A stretch of 64,000 bases of DNA from CAYNHF01 sp964397045 (GTDB lineage Bacteria > Actinomycetota > Acidimicrobiia > Spongiisociales > UBA5794): positions 62,001 through 126,000 of the forward strand of contig CAYNHF010000011.1 in NCBI GenBank assembly GCA_964397045.1. Reading direction: 5' to 3'. This document shows, one piece after another, positions 53,095-59,806 of this stretch (position 1 is its first letter; the number at the start of each line of letters is the position of its first letter). The position numbers and the translations under genes were made by a program. Under the pieces are notes generated by a model, which ran no database searches, was not told the DNA's origin, and saw only the letters and a program-made list of their open reading frames with translations.

Positions 53095-53702
53095 TGTTCA
53101 CCGGCATCGTGACCGAGTTGGGGCGAGTCGCGTCGGTCGAGTCCACCGACTTCGGCAGGCGGCTCGCGGTGGAATGCGCTCAGACACGCAGCAGGCTCGG
53201 AATTGGAGACTCCGTCTCGGTCAACGGAGTGTGTCTCACCGTTGTCGCACTGAGCGAGCGCGGTTTCACGGTCGAGGCCGTCGCAGAGACGCTGCAGCGC
53301 AGCAACCTCGGGGGAGTAGACGTAGGGGACCCGCTGGATCTGGAGCGTCCGATGGCAGCGGACGGCCGCTTTGACGGCCACCTGGTGCAAGGACACGTGG
53401 ACGGGGTGGGAAGCATCCTTTCCATCGAGTCGGAGGGGACGGCGCGGCGAATCCGCATCGGGGCGCCGCTTCCGCTGAGTCAGTATCTGGTGGAGAAGGG
53501 GTCGGTGACCGTCGACGGGGTGAGTCTGACGATCACCGCCGTCGCGCCGCCGGGGGCGGGAGATGTCTGGTTTGAAGTCGTGATCATCCCGCACACGCTC
53601 GACGTCACCGTCTTCGGCGCCCGCACGATCGGCGATGAGGTCAATTTGGAGGTAGATGTGATTGCAAAATACGTGGAACGAATGTTGGAGGCACACCGGT
53701 GA
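53094..53702 (+). CDS. ribE: Riboflavin synthase, alpha subunit
   Basis: Dismutates two 6,7-dimethyl-8-ribityllumazine molecules to riboflavin. The 202-residue protein consists of two similar lumazine-binding repeats: MFTGIVTELGRV with SVSVNGVCLTVV in the first, and FDGHLVQGHVDGVG with SVTVDGVSLTIT in the second. The start ATG at 53094 has GGGAGG six bases upstream. The stop overlaps ribBA (GTGA). Confidence 0.95.
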   Translation: MFTGIVTELGRVASVESTDFGRRLAVECAQTRSRLGIGDSVSVNGVCLTVVALSERGFTVEAVAETLQRSNLGGVDVGDPLDLERPMAADGRFDGHLVQGHVDGVGSILSIESEGTARRIRIGAPLPLSQYLVEKGSVTVDGVSLTITAVAPPGAGDVWFEVVIIPHTLDVTVFGARTIGDEVNLEVDVIAKYVERMLEAHR

Positions 53703-54919
53703 GCTGGGCAACAATGGAAGAAGCACTGGCCGCCATCGCCGCGGGTGAATTTGTGCTTGTGCTGGATGACGAGGATCGAGAGAACGAGGGTGACCTGATC
53801 CTGGCCGCTGAAATGGCGAGTCCCGAACGGATTGCGTTCATGGTGCGGCACACAAGCGGCTTGATCTGTGCGCCCATCGTCGGCTCGCGCCTCGACGAAC
53901 TGGGGCTGCCGCTCATGGTGCTCGAGAACACGGACTCACACGAGACCGCCTTCACGGTATCGGTGGATGCCGTGCACGGCACCTCGACCGGTATCTCTGC
54001 TGCTGATCGATCGACCACGATCCAAGCACTGGTGGACTCGAAGACCCACCCCAACGATCTCGCCCGTCCCGGCCATGTGTTCCCCTTGCGGTACCGCGAG
54101 GGCGGCGTTCTCGTTCGCCCGGGCCACACCGAGGCGGCCGTGGACCTGGCGCGACTGGCGGGCCTGACACCCGCAGGCGTCTTGTGCGAAGTGGTCAACG
54201 ACGACGGGACAATGGCGCGCGGCGAGGAGCTGCAGAAGTTTGCCGATGAGCACAACATCCCCACGATCGCCATCGGGGATCTGGTCGACTACCGGTGGGC
54301 TACCGAGTCGCTTGTGACTCGGGAGACTACGGCCTCGGTTCCAACGGAGTTCGGCGACTTCACTGCGTACGGCTATCGGGCCGCACACGACGGGTCGGAG
54401 CAGATCGCGCTGGTCCGCGGTGAGGTGGCTGGTCGTTCCGGGGTGTTGGCCCGAACTCACTCCGAGTGCCTGACCGGAGATGTGTTTGGCAGCCGGCGCT
54501 GTGACTGCGGCGACCAGCTTCGTGCGGCACTGTCGGCGGTTGCGCGAGAGGGAGCAGGGGTGGTCGTCTACAACCGCGGTCACGAAGGCCGCGGGATCGG
54601 TCTCCTCGCCAAGCTCGAGGCGTACCGACTCCAAGACGAAGGGCTGGACACGGTCGAGGCGAATCTGGAGCTCGGCTATCCGGCGGACGCAAGACACTAC
54701 GGCATCAGCGCCCAGATCCTCCACGATCTCAAGGTGGGGAGTGTGCGCCTGATGACGAACAACCCCGACAAGATCATCCAACTCGAACGGATGGGAATCG
54801 AGGTTGCCGAGCGGGTCCCGATTGGTATCGGGGCGACCGAGATCAACGGTGGATATCTCGCAGCCAAAGCGAGCAAGCTGGGTCACCTGATAGACGAACC
54901 TGGGGTCACCGGTGAGTGA
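53699..54919 (+). CDS. ribBA: Bifunctional DHBP synthase / GTP cyclohydrolase II
   Basis: Supplies both precursors of lumazine. The 406-residue protein has an N-terminal DHBP synthase domain (LVLDDEDRENEGDLILAAE; RPGHVFPLRYREGGVLVRPG; GHTEAAVDLARLAG). The C-terminal GTP cyclohydrolase II domain has zinc Cys ligands in SECLTGDVFGSRRCDCGDQ, YNRGHEGRGIGL and TNNPDKI. The GTG overlaps ribE, and the 3' end overlaps ribH by eight bases. Confidence 0.96.
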   Translation: MSWATMEEALAAIAAGEFVLVLDDEDRENEGDLILAAEMASPERIAFMVRHTSGLICAPIVGSRLDELGLPLMVLENTDSHETAFTVSVDAVHGTSTGISAADRSTTIQALVDSKTHPNDLARPGHVFPLRYREGGVLVRPGHTEAAVDLARLAGLTPAGVLCEVVNDDGTMARGEELQKFADEHNIPTIAIGDLVDYRWATESLVTRETTASVPTEFGDFTAYGYRAAHDGSEQIALVRGEVAGRSGVLARTHSECLTGDVFGSRRCDCGDQLRAALSAVAREGAGVVVYNRGHEGRGIGLLAKLEAYRLQDEGLDTVEANLELGYPADARHYGISAQILHDLKVGSVRLMTNNPDKIIQLERMGIEVAERVPIGIGATEINGGYLAAKASKLGHLIDEPGVTGE

Positions 54920-55370
54920 AGCGCCCGCGGCGCCGTTCGCAGATGCATCCGAGCTGCGAGTGGCGATCGTGTACGCCACGTTCAACGAAGCCATCACCAC
55001 CGGACTGCTGGACGGCGCGGTCGAATGGCTCGATGAGTCCGGTGCGCAGTATCGGACCGCGTCGGTACGTGGCGCCTTCGAGTTGCCGGTTGTTGCTCGG
55101 CACGCCGCAACCACGGGTTACGACGCGGTGGTGGCGCTCGGGGCGGTGGTGCGCGGCGACACCGATCACTACGACCATATCGCCCATCGCACCTCAGAAG
55201 GGCTGATGCGCGTCTCCCTCGACACCGGAGTTCCGGTCGCGTTCGGAGTGCTCACGGCAGACACAGAGGAACAGGCGCTGATACGCAGCGCACCAGGGCC
55301 GAGGAACAAAGGGAGGGAAGCAGCGGCAGCTGCGGTTCAAGCCGTACTCGCCAGAGCGGCGCTCGACTGA
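54912..55370 (+). CDS. ribH: 6,7-Dimethyl-8-ribityllumazine synthase
   Basis: Condenses DHBP with the pyrimidine intermediate. The 152-residue protein has AIVYATFNEAITTGLLDGA, the substrate loop VRGAFELPVVARHAA, GAVVRGDTDHYDHIA with the catalytic His, and PVAFGVLTADTEEQA. It is the last gene of the rib operon. A 238-base gap with promoter and leader elements follows before infC. Confidence 0.96.
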   Translation: MSEAPAAPFADASELRVAIVYATFNEAITTGLLDGAVEWLDESGAQYRTASVRGAFELPVVARHAATTGYDAVVALGAVVRGDTDHYDHIAHRTSEGLMRVSLDTGVPVAFGVLTADTEEQALIRSAPGPRNKGREAAAAAVQAVLARAALD

Positions 55371-55405
55371 AGGATCGCAGCTTTGGTCGAATCGAGCTGC
55401 GAGGA

Positions 55406-55433
55406 TTGACTCCAACCCGGTCGGCCGTATACT
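55406..55433 (+). promoter_or_regulatory. Promoter of the infC-rpmI-rplT operon
   Basis: TTGACT (55406-55411), a 16-base spacer and TATACT (55428-55433) form the best sigma-70 type promoter in the window. Transcription would begin near 55440, leaving a leader of about 170 bases before infC. Confidence 0.75.
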
Positions 55434-55459
55434 TCCGGCCCACAACCGACGCCAAGCGG

Positions 55460-55558
55460 AGGCAGCCTGCTTCCCACCCGACCACAGACCTCACTGAGGA
55501 TCGATGTGCGTCGTGGTACCAGATCTCAGGCAGCCGACGCGTCGTGCTGCCTGTTTTT
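55460..55558 (+). promoter_or_regulatory. infC leader: alternative pairing segments and terminator
   Basis: AGGCAGCC occurs at 55460-55467 and again at 55528-55535. The second copy forms the 5' arm of a strong hairpin, CAGGCAGC (55527-55534) with GCTGCCTG (55546-55553), with further pairing inside, followed by TTTTT (55554-55558). The first copy could pair with the same 3' arm and act as antiterminator. A 29-codon ORF crosses the hairpin. The arrangement looks like transcription attenuation. Confidence 0.65.
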
Positions 55559-55593
55559 CTTGGCAGGGGCGGCGGTTGCGGAATGATCGATGA
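55504..55593 (+). CDS. infC leader ORF (29 codons), possible regulatory uORF
   Basis: ATG at 55504 follows GAGGA by three bases. The frame encodes 29 residues beginning MCVVVPDLRQPTRRAACFSW, runs across the terminator hairpin, and ends with TGA at 55591, one base before the GAGGAGG SD of infC. Placement and length suit a leader peptide whose translation disrupts the terminator. Coding evidence is limited to position. Confidence 0.45.
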   Translation: MCVVVPDLRQPTRRAACFSWQGRRLRNDR

Positions 55594-55608
55594 CGAGGAG
55601 GTCGTCTT

Positions 55609-56226
55609 ATCAGCACCAGAGAGCCGAGGGTGAACGAGCGGATTCGCGCTCGTGAGGTTCGGTTGGTCGACCCGGAGGGGGAACAGATCGGCGTGAAGCC
55701 GATCGAAGAGGCGAGGTGGCTCGCCGACCAGTTGGGCCTCGATCTCGTTGAGGTTGCAGCAGACGCAAGACCGCCGGTGGTCCGGATGATGGACTACGGC
55801 AAGTACAAGTATGAGCAGTCTGTCAAGGCTCGCGAAGCCCGGAAGAAGCAGACTCGAACGGTGATCAAAGAGGTCCAGTTCAGGCCGAAGATCGGTGAAA
55901 GCGACTTCGCAGTCAAACGTCGGCGGGTAGAGCGTTTCCTCGATGAAGGTGACAAGGTCAAGTGCACCATGCGGTTCCGAGGCCGCGAGGTCACCCACCC
56001 CGAGATCGGCAGAGCAATTCTGCAACGGCTCTACGAAGAGGTCGAAGAGATGGCCGTGATCGAGACGAACCCCAGGCTCGACGGGCGTCAGATGACGATG
56101 GTGCTTGCCCCCTCACGGCGGGCCAGACAGGAAACAACAGACGAGAGCCTCGAGGAAGTCGCCGAAGCAGCGGCGGACACTGATGGAGGCGACGAGACCG
56201 GCCAGGACGGTCACGTACCCGAGTAG
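55609..56226 (+). CDS. infC: Translation initiation factor IF-3 (AUC start)
   Basis: Binds the 30S subunit and checks initiator tRNA and start codon. The 205-residue protein has the two IF3 domains. The N-domain contains ERIRAREVRLVDPEGEQIG and DYGKYKYEQSVKAREARKKQ as the linker; the C-domain contains VKEVQFRPKIGESDF, VKCTMRFRGREVTHPEIG and MTMVLAP, with an acidic tail. The frame upstream of GTG 55630 encodes ISTREPR, the usual actinobacterial IF3 start. The ATC at 55609 lies seven bases after a perfect GAGGAGG. I therefore start the gene there. A rare AUU/AUC/AUA-type start is the known basis of IF3 autoregulation in other bacteria. GTG 55630 has no SD. Confidence 0.9.
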   Translation: MSTREPRVNERIRAREVRLVDPEGEQIGVKPIEEARWLADQLGLDLVEVAADARPPVVRMMDYGKYKYEQSVKAREARKKQTRTVIKEVQFRPKIGESDFAVKRRRVERFLDEGDKVKCTMRFRGREVTHPEIGRAILQRLYEEVEEMAVIETNPRLDGRQMTMVLAPSRRARQETTDESLEEVAEAAADTDGGDETGQDGHVPE

Positions 56227-56238
56227 GAGCGAAACAGC

Positions 56239-56433
56239 GTGCCGAAGCAGAAGACACATAAGGGTGCCGCGAAGCGCATGAAGGTGAGCGGAACCGGCAA
56301 GATCCGCTACCGCAAAGCTTGGCGTGGCCATAACCGCCACAAGCGCAACGCCAGACAGTGGCGTCGCCAGGATGGCATGGGCACGCTCAAGGGCGGCGAC
56401 GCCAAGCGCGCGGCGCGGCTTCTCGGGCGCTGA
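56239..56433 (+). CDS. rpmI: 50S ribosomal protein L35
   Basis: 64-residue basic ribosomal protein: MPKQKTHKGAAKRMKVSGTG, then an Arg/His-rich middle (WRGHNRHKRNARQ) and LLGR end. The GTG at 56239 has TAGGAG upstream. Member of the classical infC-rpmI-rplT operon. Confidence 0.96.
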   Translation: MPKQKTHKGAAKRMKVSGTGKIRYRKAWRGHNRHKRNARQWRRQDGMGTLKGGDAKRAARLLGR

Positions 56434-56520
56434 CGCACGCGGCGAGAAGACAGCACCAAATCACCATTCGAGGCCGACGGGCGACCAGTCGGCAACAGTC
56501 ACATCCTCTAGGAGACCAAC

Positions 56521-56880
56521 ATGGCGAGAGTCAAGCGAGCGGTCAACGCCCGAAAGAAGCGACGCAAGGTCATGGAGCGCGCTTCGGGTTATACCGGAGC
56601 CCGCAGCCGGCGGTATCGGACCGCGCGCGAGCAGACGATGCACTCCAGGCAGTACGCCTATCGGGATCGCAGGGCGCGCAAGGGTGATTTCCGTCGCCTG
56701 TGGATCACCCGGATCAACGCGGCGGCACGAATCCACGGTACCTCGTATTCGCGCTTCATCGCCGGGCTCAAGGCGGCAGACATCGAGGTTGATCGCAAGA
56801 TGCTCGCCGAGATCGCCGTCAGCGACCCGGATGCCTTCGGGGACCTCGTCAAAGCTGCGAACCGGGCCATCGAAGACTGA
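56521..56880 (+). CDS. rplT: 50S ribosomal protein L20
   Basis: 119-residue 23S rRNA-binding assembly protein: MARVKRAVNARKKRRKVME, then RTAREQTMHSRQYAYRDRRARKGDF and NAAARIHGTSYSRFIAGLK, all typical of L20. The ATG has TAGGAG ten bases upstream. An 87-base gap after rpmI shows no obvious L20-type autoregulatory pseudoknot to my reading. Confidence 0.97.
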   Translation: MARVKRAVNARKKRRKVMERASGYTGARSRRYRTAREQTMHSRQYAYRDRRARKGDFRRLWITRINAAARIHGTSYSRFIAGLKAADIEVDRKMLAEIAVSDPDAFGDLVKAANRAIED

Positions 56881-56932
56881 GCGCGGTCCCGAACGCCCCG
56901 GACCCGACACCTGCTGCAGGCCGCGTCGCACG

Positions 56933-57679
56933 ATGAGCGAATCTCAGGTGATTGCATCTCGGAGGAACCCGCGGGTGGTCGCGGCGGCAGCTCTTCACCA
57001 TGCGAAGGAGCGGAGCTCCCGGGGGTTGACGCTGCTGGAGGGCCACCATGTTGTCTCCGCGGCAATTCAGCGTGGCGCTCACCTCGAGGAAGTGTTCGTG
57101 CGAGAAGGCACGAGCCGGCTCCCCGCAGGGGGTCGCGAGCTCAACGTCATCGAGGTGACCGATCCTGTATTGGAGCGTCTCGCCGGCACCGGGTCGCCTG
57201 CCGGCCCGATCGCCGTCATGAAGATTCCCGTATCAGCTCGGCTGGAAACGCACCCGACCGTTGTGTTGTGCGGGATTGCAGACCCGGGAAATACCGGCAC
57301 CCTGATCAGAACGGCTGCCGCATTCGGCTACCACGTCGCGGTGGCGCCGGGTTCGGCAGATCCCTGGAGTCCCAAAGTGCTGCGGTCGGCGGCGGGCGGG
57401 CACTTCTTCACCCGGATCACTCGACTCGGTGCGCAGTTGGACGCCGCCCTGAGCGCAGCAGATCTGCTGGGTGTGGCACTCGTCTCTCGCGACGGGCAGG
57501 ATCTCGATGAAGCACTCGACGGAACCCTCGCGCTTCTGGTGGGGAGCGAAGCGCACGGCCTTGACGCCACCGCACTGGCTGCCGCACGTCAACGGGTCAC
57601 CATTGCGATGGCACCTGGATCAGAGAGCCTCAATGCGGCAGTAGCCGGCGCCATCGCGATGCACCGGTACCGGCAGTGA
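56933..57679 (+). CDS. tsnR: SpoU/TrmH-family rRNA or tRNA 2'-O-methyltransferase
   Basis: 248-residue SPOUT methyltransferase. It has an N-terminal substrate-binding domain (SRRNPRVVAAAALHHAKERS; LEGHHVVSAAI), then the knotted SAM-binding domain. The three family motifs are PGNTGTLIRTAAAFG, LLVGSEAHGLD and MAPGSESLNAAVAGAIAMH. The gene between rplT and pheS in actinobacteria is usually annotated tsnR-like, by analogy to thiostrepton-resistance enzymes. The true target base is not known from sequence. Confidence 0.88.
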   Translation: MSESQVIASRRNPRVVAAAALHHAKERSSRGLTLLEGHHVVSAAIQRGAHLEEVFVREGTSRLPAGGRELNVIEVTDPVLERLAGTGSPAGPIAVMKIPVSARLETHPTVVLCGIADPGNTGTLIRTAAAFGYHVAVAPGSADPWSPKVLRSAAGGHFFTRITRLGAQLDAALSAADLLGVALVSRDGQDLDEALDGTLALLVGSEAHGLDATALAAARQRVTIAMAPGSESLNAAVAGAIAMHRYRQ

Positions 57680-57710
57680 CGGACGGATGCCGCTGGCAGG
57701 TCGGGTCGGC

Positions 57711-58484
57711 ATGAACCCCTCGATCGACCGGGAACTCGAGCTGGCCTTGCGTCTCGCCGATGCGGCAGACGCGATCACGGTTCCGCGTTACCGATCCTCG
57801 GGGCTGCAGGTCGACGAGAAGCCGGATCACACGCCGGTGACGGAAGCCGACCGGGCTGCCGAGCGTGCCCTCAGGTCGCTTCTGGCGGCGGCACGACCCG
57901 ACCACGGGGTGCTCGGCGAGGAGTTCGGCATATCGGGCACCGACACCGAGTGGCAATGGGTGATCGATCCCATCGACGGTACGATGAACTACGTACGAGG
58001 GATCCCGGTGTGGGCGACGCTGATCGCGCTGGCACATCGAGGTCGTCCGGTGGTGGGCGTGGTGTCTGCCCCGCTGTTGCATCGCCGCTGGTGGGGTGGT
58101 TTGGGGATCGGGGCGTTCGGCGGCGGGGAGCGCATCAACGTCTCGGCGGTGAGCGCGCTCGAAAACGCCCAACTGTCGTTCAATGCGCTTCGGGATTTTG
58201 AGGAGCACGGTGGGCACGCCGCGATGACGTCGCTCCTGGCGAAGGTCTGGAGAGTCAGGGGGTTCGGCGACTTCTGGTCCCACATGCTGGTGGCTGAAGG
58301 CGCAGCGGACGTCGCGGTCGAAGCCACCGTCAAGCCATGGGACATGGCCGCGGTGCAGATTGTCGTCGAGGAGGCAGGAGGCCGCTTCAGCGACCTCGGC
58401 GGAGCTCCCGATTTCGGCGGAGGGAGCGCGTTGTCCACCAACGGGCTGTTGCACGACAAGGTCCTGAGCTTCTTCGCATCGTGA
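57711..58484 (+). CDS. hisN: Inositol monophosphatase-family protein, probable histidinol-phosphatase HisN
   Basis: 257-residue Mg-dependent phosphatase with metal motifs GVLGEEFG, DPIDGTMNYVRGIPVWATLIALA and KPWDMAAVQIVVEEAGG. Long segments (PVTEADRAAE, GVVSAPLLHRRWW, RVRGFGDFWSHMLVAEGAADVA, STNGLLHDKVL) resemble the mycobacterial HisN I remember, so histidinol-phosphate is the likely substrate. Other inositol-phosphatase substrates remain possible, including the inositol phosphate product of the PI pathway. I chose the ATG at 57711 because the family begins near SIDRELELALRLAD; ATG 57687 would add eight residues. Confidence 0.85.
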   Translation: MNPSIDRELELALRLADAADAITVPRYRSSGLQVDEKPDHTPVTEADRAAERALRSLLAAARPDHGVLGEEFGISGTDTEWQWVIDPIDGTMNYVRGIPVWATLIALAHRGRPVVGVVSAPLLHRRWWGGLGIGAFGGGERINVSAVSALENAQLSFNALRDFEEHGGHAAMTSLLAKVWRVRGFGDFWSHMLVAEGAADVAVEATVKPWDMAAVQIVVEEAGGRFSDLGGAPDFGGGSALSTNGLLHDKVLSFFAS

Positions 58485-58577
58485 GGTGCTTCCGCCTTCT
58501 CTCCGGCGGGGCACGATGGGATCCGAGAGTCGCTTGTTCTATGAGCTGGGTCCGTGGGGCTGCTTTGCTACGGTCCC

Positions 58578-58606
58578 TTGAGGGAAGGCACCGGCTGAGA
58601 TACACT
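58578..58606 (+). promoter_or_regulatory. Promoter of the pheST leader
   Basis: TTGAGG (58578-58583), a 17-base spacer and TACACT (58601-58606). The leader peptide ATG at 58614 starts eight bases after the -10 box, so the transcript would be leaderless or nearly so. Confidence 0.65.
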
Positions 58607-58613
58607 CTGCGCA

Positions 58614-58682
58614 ATGTCTACCCGCCGATTTCTCGCGTTCTTCGTTACCCGGCCAATCCGGGCTGTGCGCGACGTGTCCTGA
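58614..58682 (+). CDS. pheL: pheST leader peptide (22 codons, Phe-rich)
   Basis: Encodes MSTRRFLAFFVTRPI followed by RAVRDVS. The three Phe codons lie at 58629 (TTT), 58638 (TTC) and 58641 (TTC). The ATG sits at the expected transcription start. The ORF precedes a strong terminator and the Phe-tRNA ligase genes, the arrangement of a translation-coupled attenuator that senses charged tRNA-Phe. Confidence 0.75.
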   Translation: MSTRRFLAFFVTRPIRAVRDVS

Positions 58683-58731
58683 CCGATATCACGACCAGCG
58701 CCCCGCCCGGAGCAGCCGCTCCGGGCTTTTT
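58648..58731 (+). terminator. pheST attenuator: pause hairpin, antiterminator and terminator segments
   Basis: The terminator is a perfect nine-base stem GCCCGGAGC (58705-58713) / GCTCCGGGC (58718-58726) with loop AGCC, followed by TTTTT (58727-58731). CCGGGC at 58658-58663 can pair with CCCGG at 58648-58652 (protector hairpin) or with GCCCGG at 58705-58710 (antiterminator). A ribosome stalled on the Phe codons at 58638-58643 would cover 58648-58652 and free the antiterminator segment. Confidence 0.75.
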
Positions 58732-58777
58732 GCCGTGTGGAGTGCGTCCGCCCCGGCTCGCCTGGAAGGAGTGACCG

Positions 58778-59806
58778 ATGACTAACCTGACCGCCGCCAT
58801 GGACCTCGCCGAGCAACTAGCTGCGCATCGCGCGGCCCAATCTCCCCGCATTGCAGGTGCGACCGGCCTCGAAGAACTCGACGAGGTCGAGGCTGAGGCG
58901 ATCGGGAAACGATCTCTGATTGCGGCTGTCCGGCGGTCGCTGGGTGATCTCCCCCCCGATGAGCGGGGCCCCGCCGGGAGGTCGATCCAGGAGACAGCAG
59001 ACACGCTGCGTGCGCAATTGGAAGCAAAGCGGGCCGAGATCGGTGCCGCCGAAGAAGCGAGGCAACTCGAAGCAGATCGCGCTGACGTGACGCTGCCTGG
59101 CAGGGTTCCGGGAGCAGGCACGTTGCACCTCGTCGAAGAGGCCATGAACGAGATCGTCGACATCTTCGTTTCCCTTGGTTATACGGTCGCTAAGGGGCCG
59201 GAAGCGGAGACCGAGTACTACAACTTCACCGCACTCAATATCCCCAAGACCCATCCGGCGCGTGCCGGGTCCGACACCATGTACCTCGACTACGGGAACA
59301 CGCCGGAGGAGATCCTGCTGCGTACCCACACCTCACCGATGCAGGCGCGCTTCATGGAACAACATGACCCTCCGGTCCACGTGGTGGTGCCGGGGAGGGT
59401 GTACCGGCGTGATGCGCTCGATGCGACCCACATGCCCGTGTTTCACCAGGTCGAAGGTCTTGCGGTCGCCGACGACATCACGTTCGCGGACCTGAAAGGG
59501 ACCCTCGCCTACTTTGCCAGGGAGTTCTTCGGGACCGGGACCGAGGTGAAGTTCCAACCGGATCACTTCCCGTTCACTGAACCGTCTGCTCAGATGCATG
59601 CGTTCGCGATGGGGAGATGGATCGAGCTGCTCGGGTGCGGAATGGTGCACCCCGCGGTGTTCGAGCACGTCGGCTATGACCCCGACCAGGTCACAGGGTT
59701 CGCCTTCGGGATGGGCGCGGACCGCATGGCAATGGTGCGACACGGCATCAACGACCTCCGGTACATGTTCGATCCGGACCACAGGGTGCTGGAGCAGTAC
59801 CGATGA
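58778..59806 (+). CDS. pheS: Phenylalanine-tRNA ligase alpha subunit
   Basis: Catalytic subunit of the (alpha-beta)2 class II synthetase. The 342-residue protein has an N-terminal coiled-coil arm (about residues 1-100) and the catalytic core with motif 1 around EAMNEIVDIFVSLGYTV. It also has HPARAGSDTMYLDYG, RTHTSPMQARFM, motif 2 FHQVEGLAVAD and motif 3 GFAFGMGADRMAMV. The ATG has AAGGAG upstream. Its stop overlaps pheT (ATGA). Expression is likely governed by the attenuator. Confidence 0.97.
   Translation: MTNLTAAMDLAEQLAAHRAAQSPRIAGATGLEELDEVEAEAIGKRSLIAAVRRSLGDLPPDERGPAGRSIQETADTLRAQLEAKRAEIGAAEEARQLEADRADVTLPGRVPGAGTLHLVEEAMNEIVDIFVSLGYTVAKGPEAETEYYNFTALNIPKTHPARAGSDTMYLDYGNTPEEILLRTHTSPMQARFMEQHDPPVHVVVPGRVYRRDALDATHMPVFHQVEGLAVADDITFADLKGTLAYFAREFFGTGTEVKFQPDHFPFTEPSAQMHAFAMGRWIELLGCGMVHPAVFEHVGYDPDQVTGFAFGMGADRMAMVRHGINDLRYMFDPDHRVLEQYR

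Noticed and set aside
53936..55114. 392-codon minus-strand open frame opposite ribBA/ribH
   Set aside because: Shadow of well-supported riboflavin genes; no domain content.
55630..55632. GTG 55630 as infC start
   Set aside because: No SD, and it omits the conserved ISTREPR start encoded directly after a perfect GAGGAGG.
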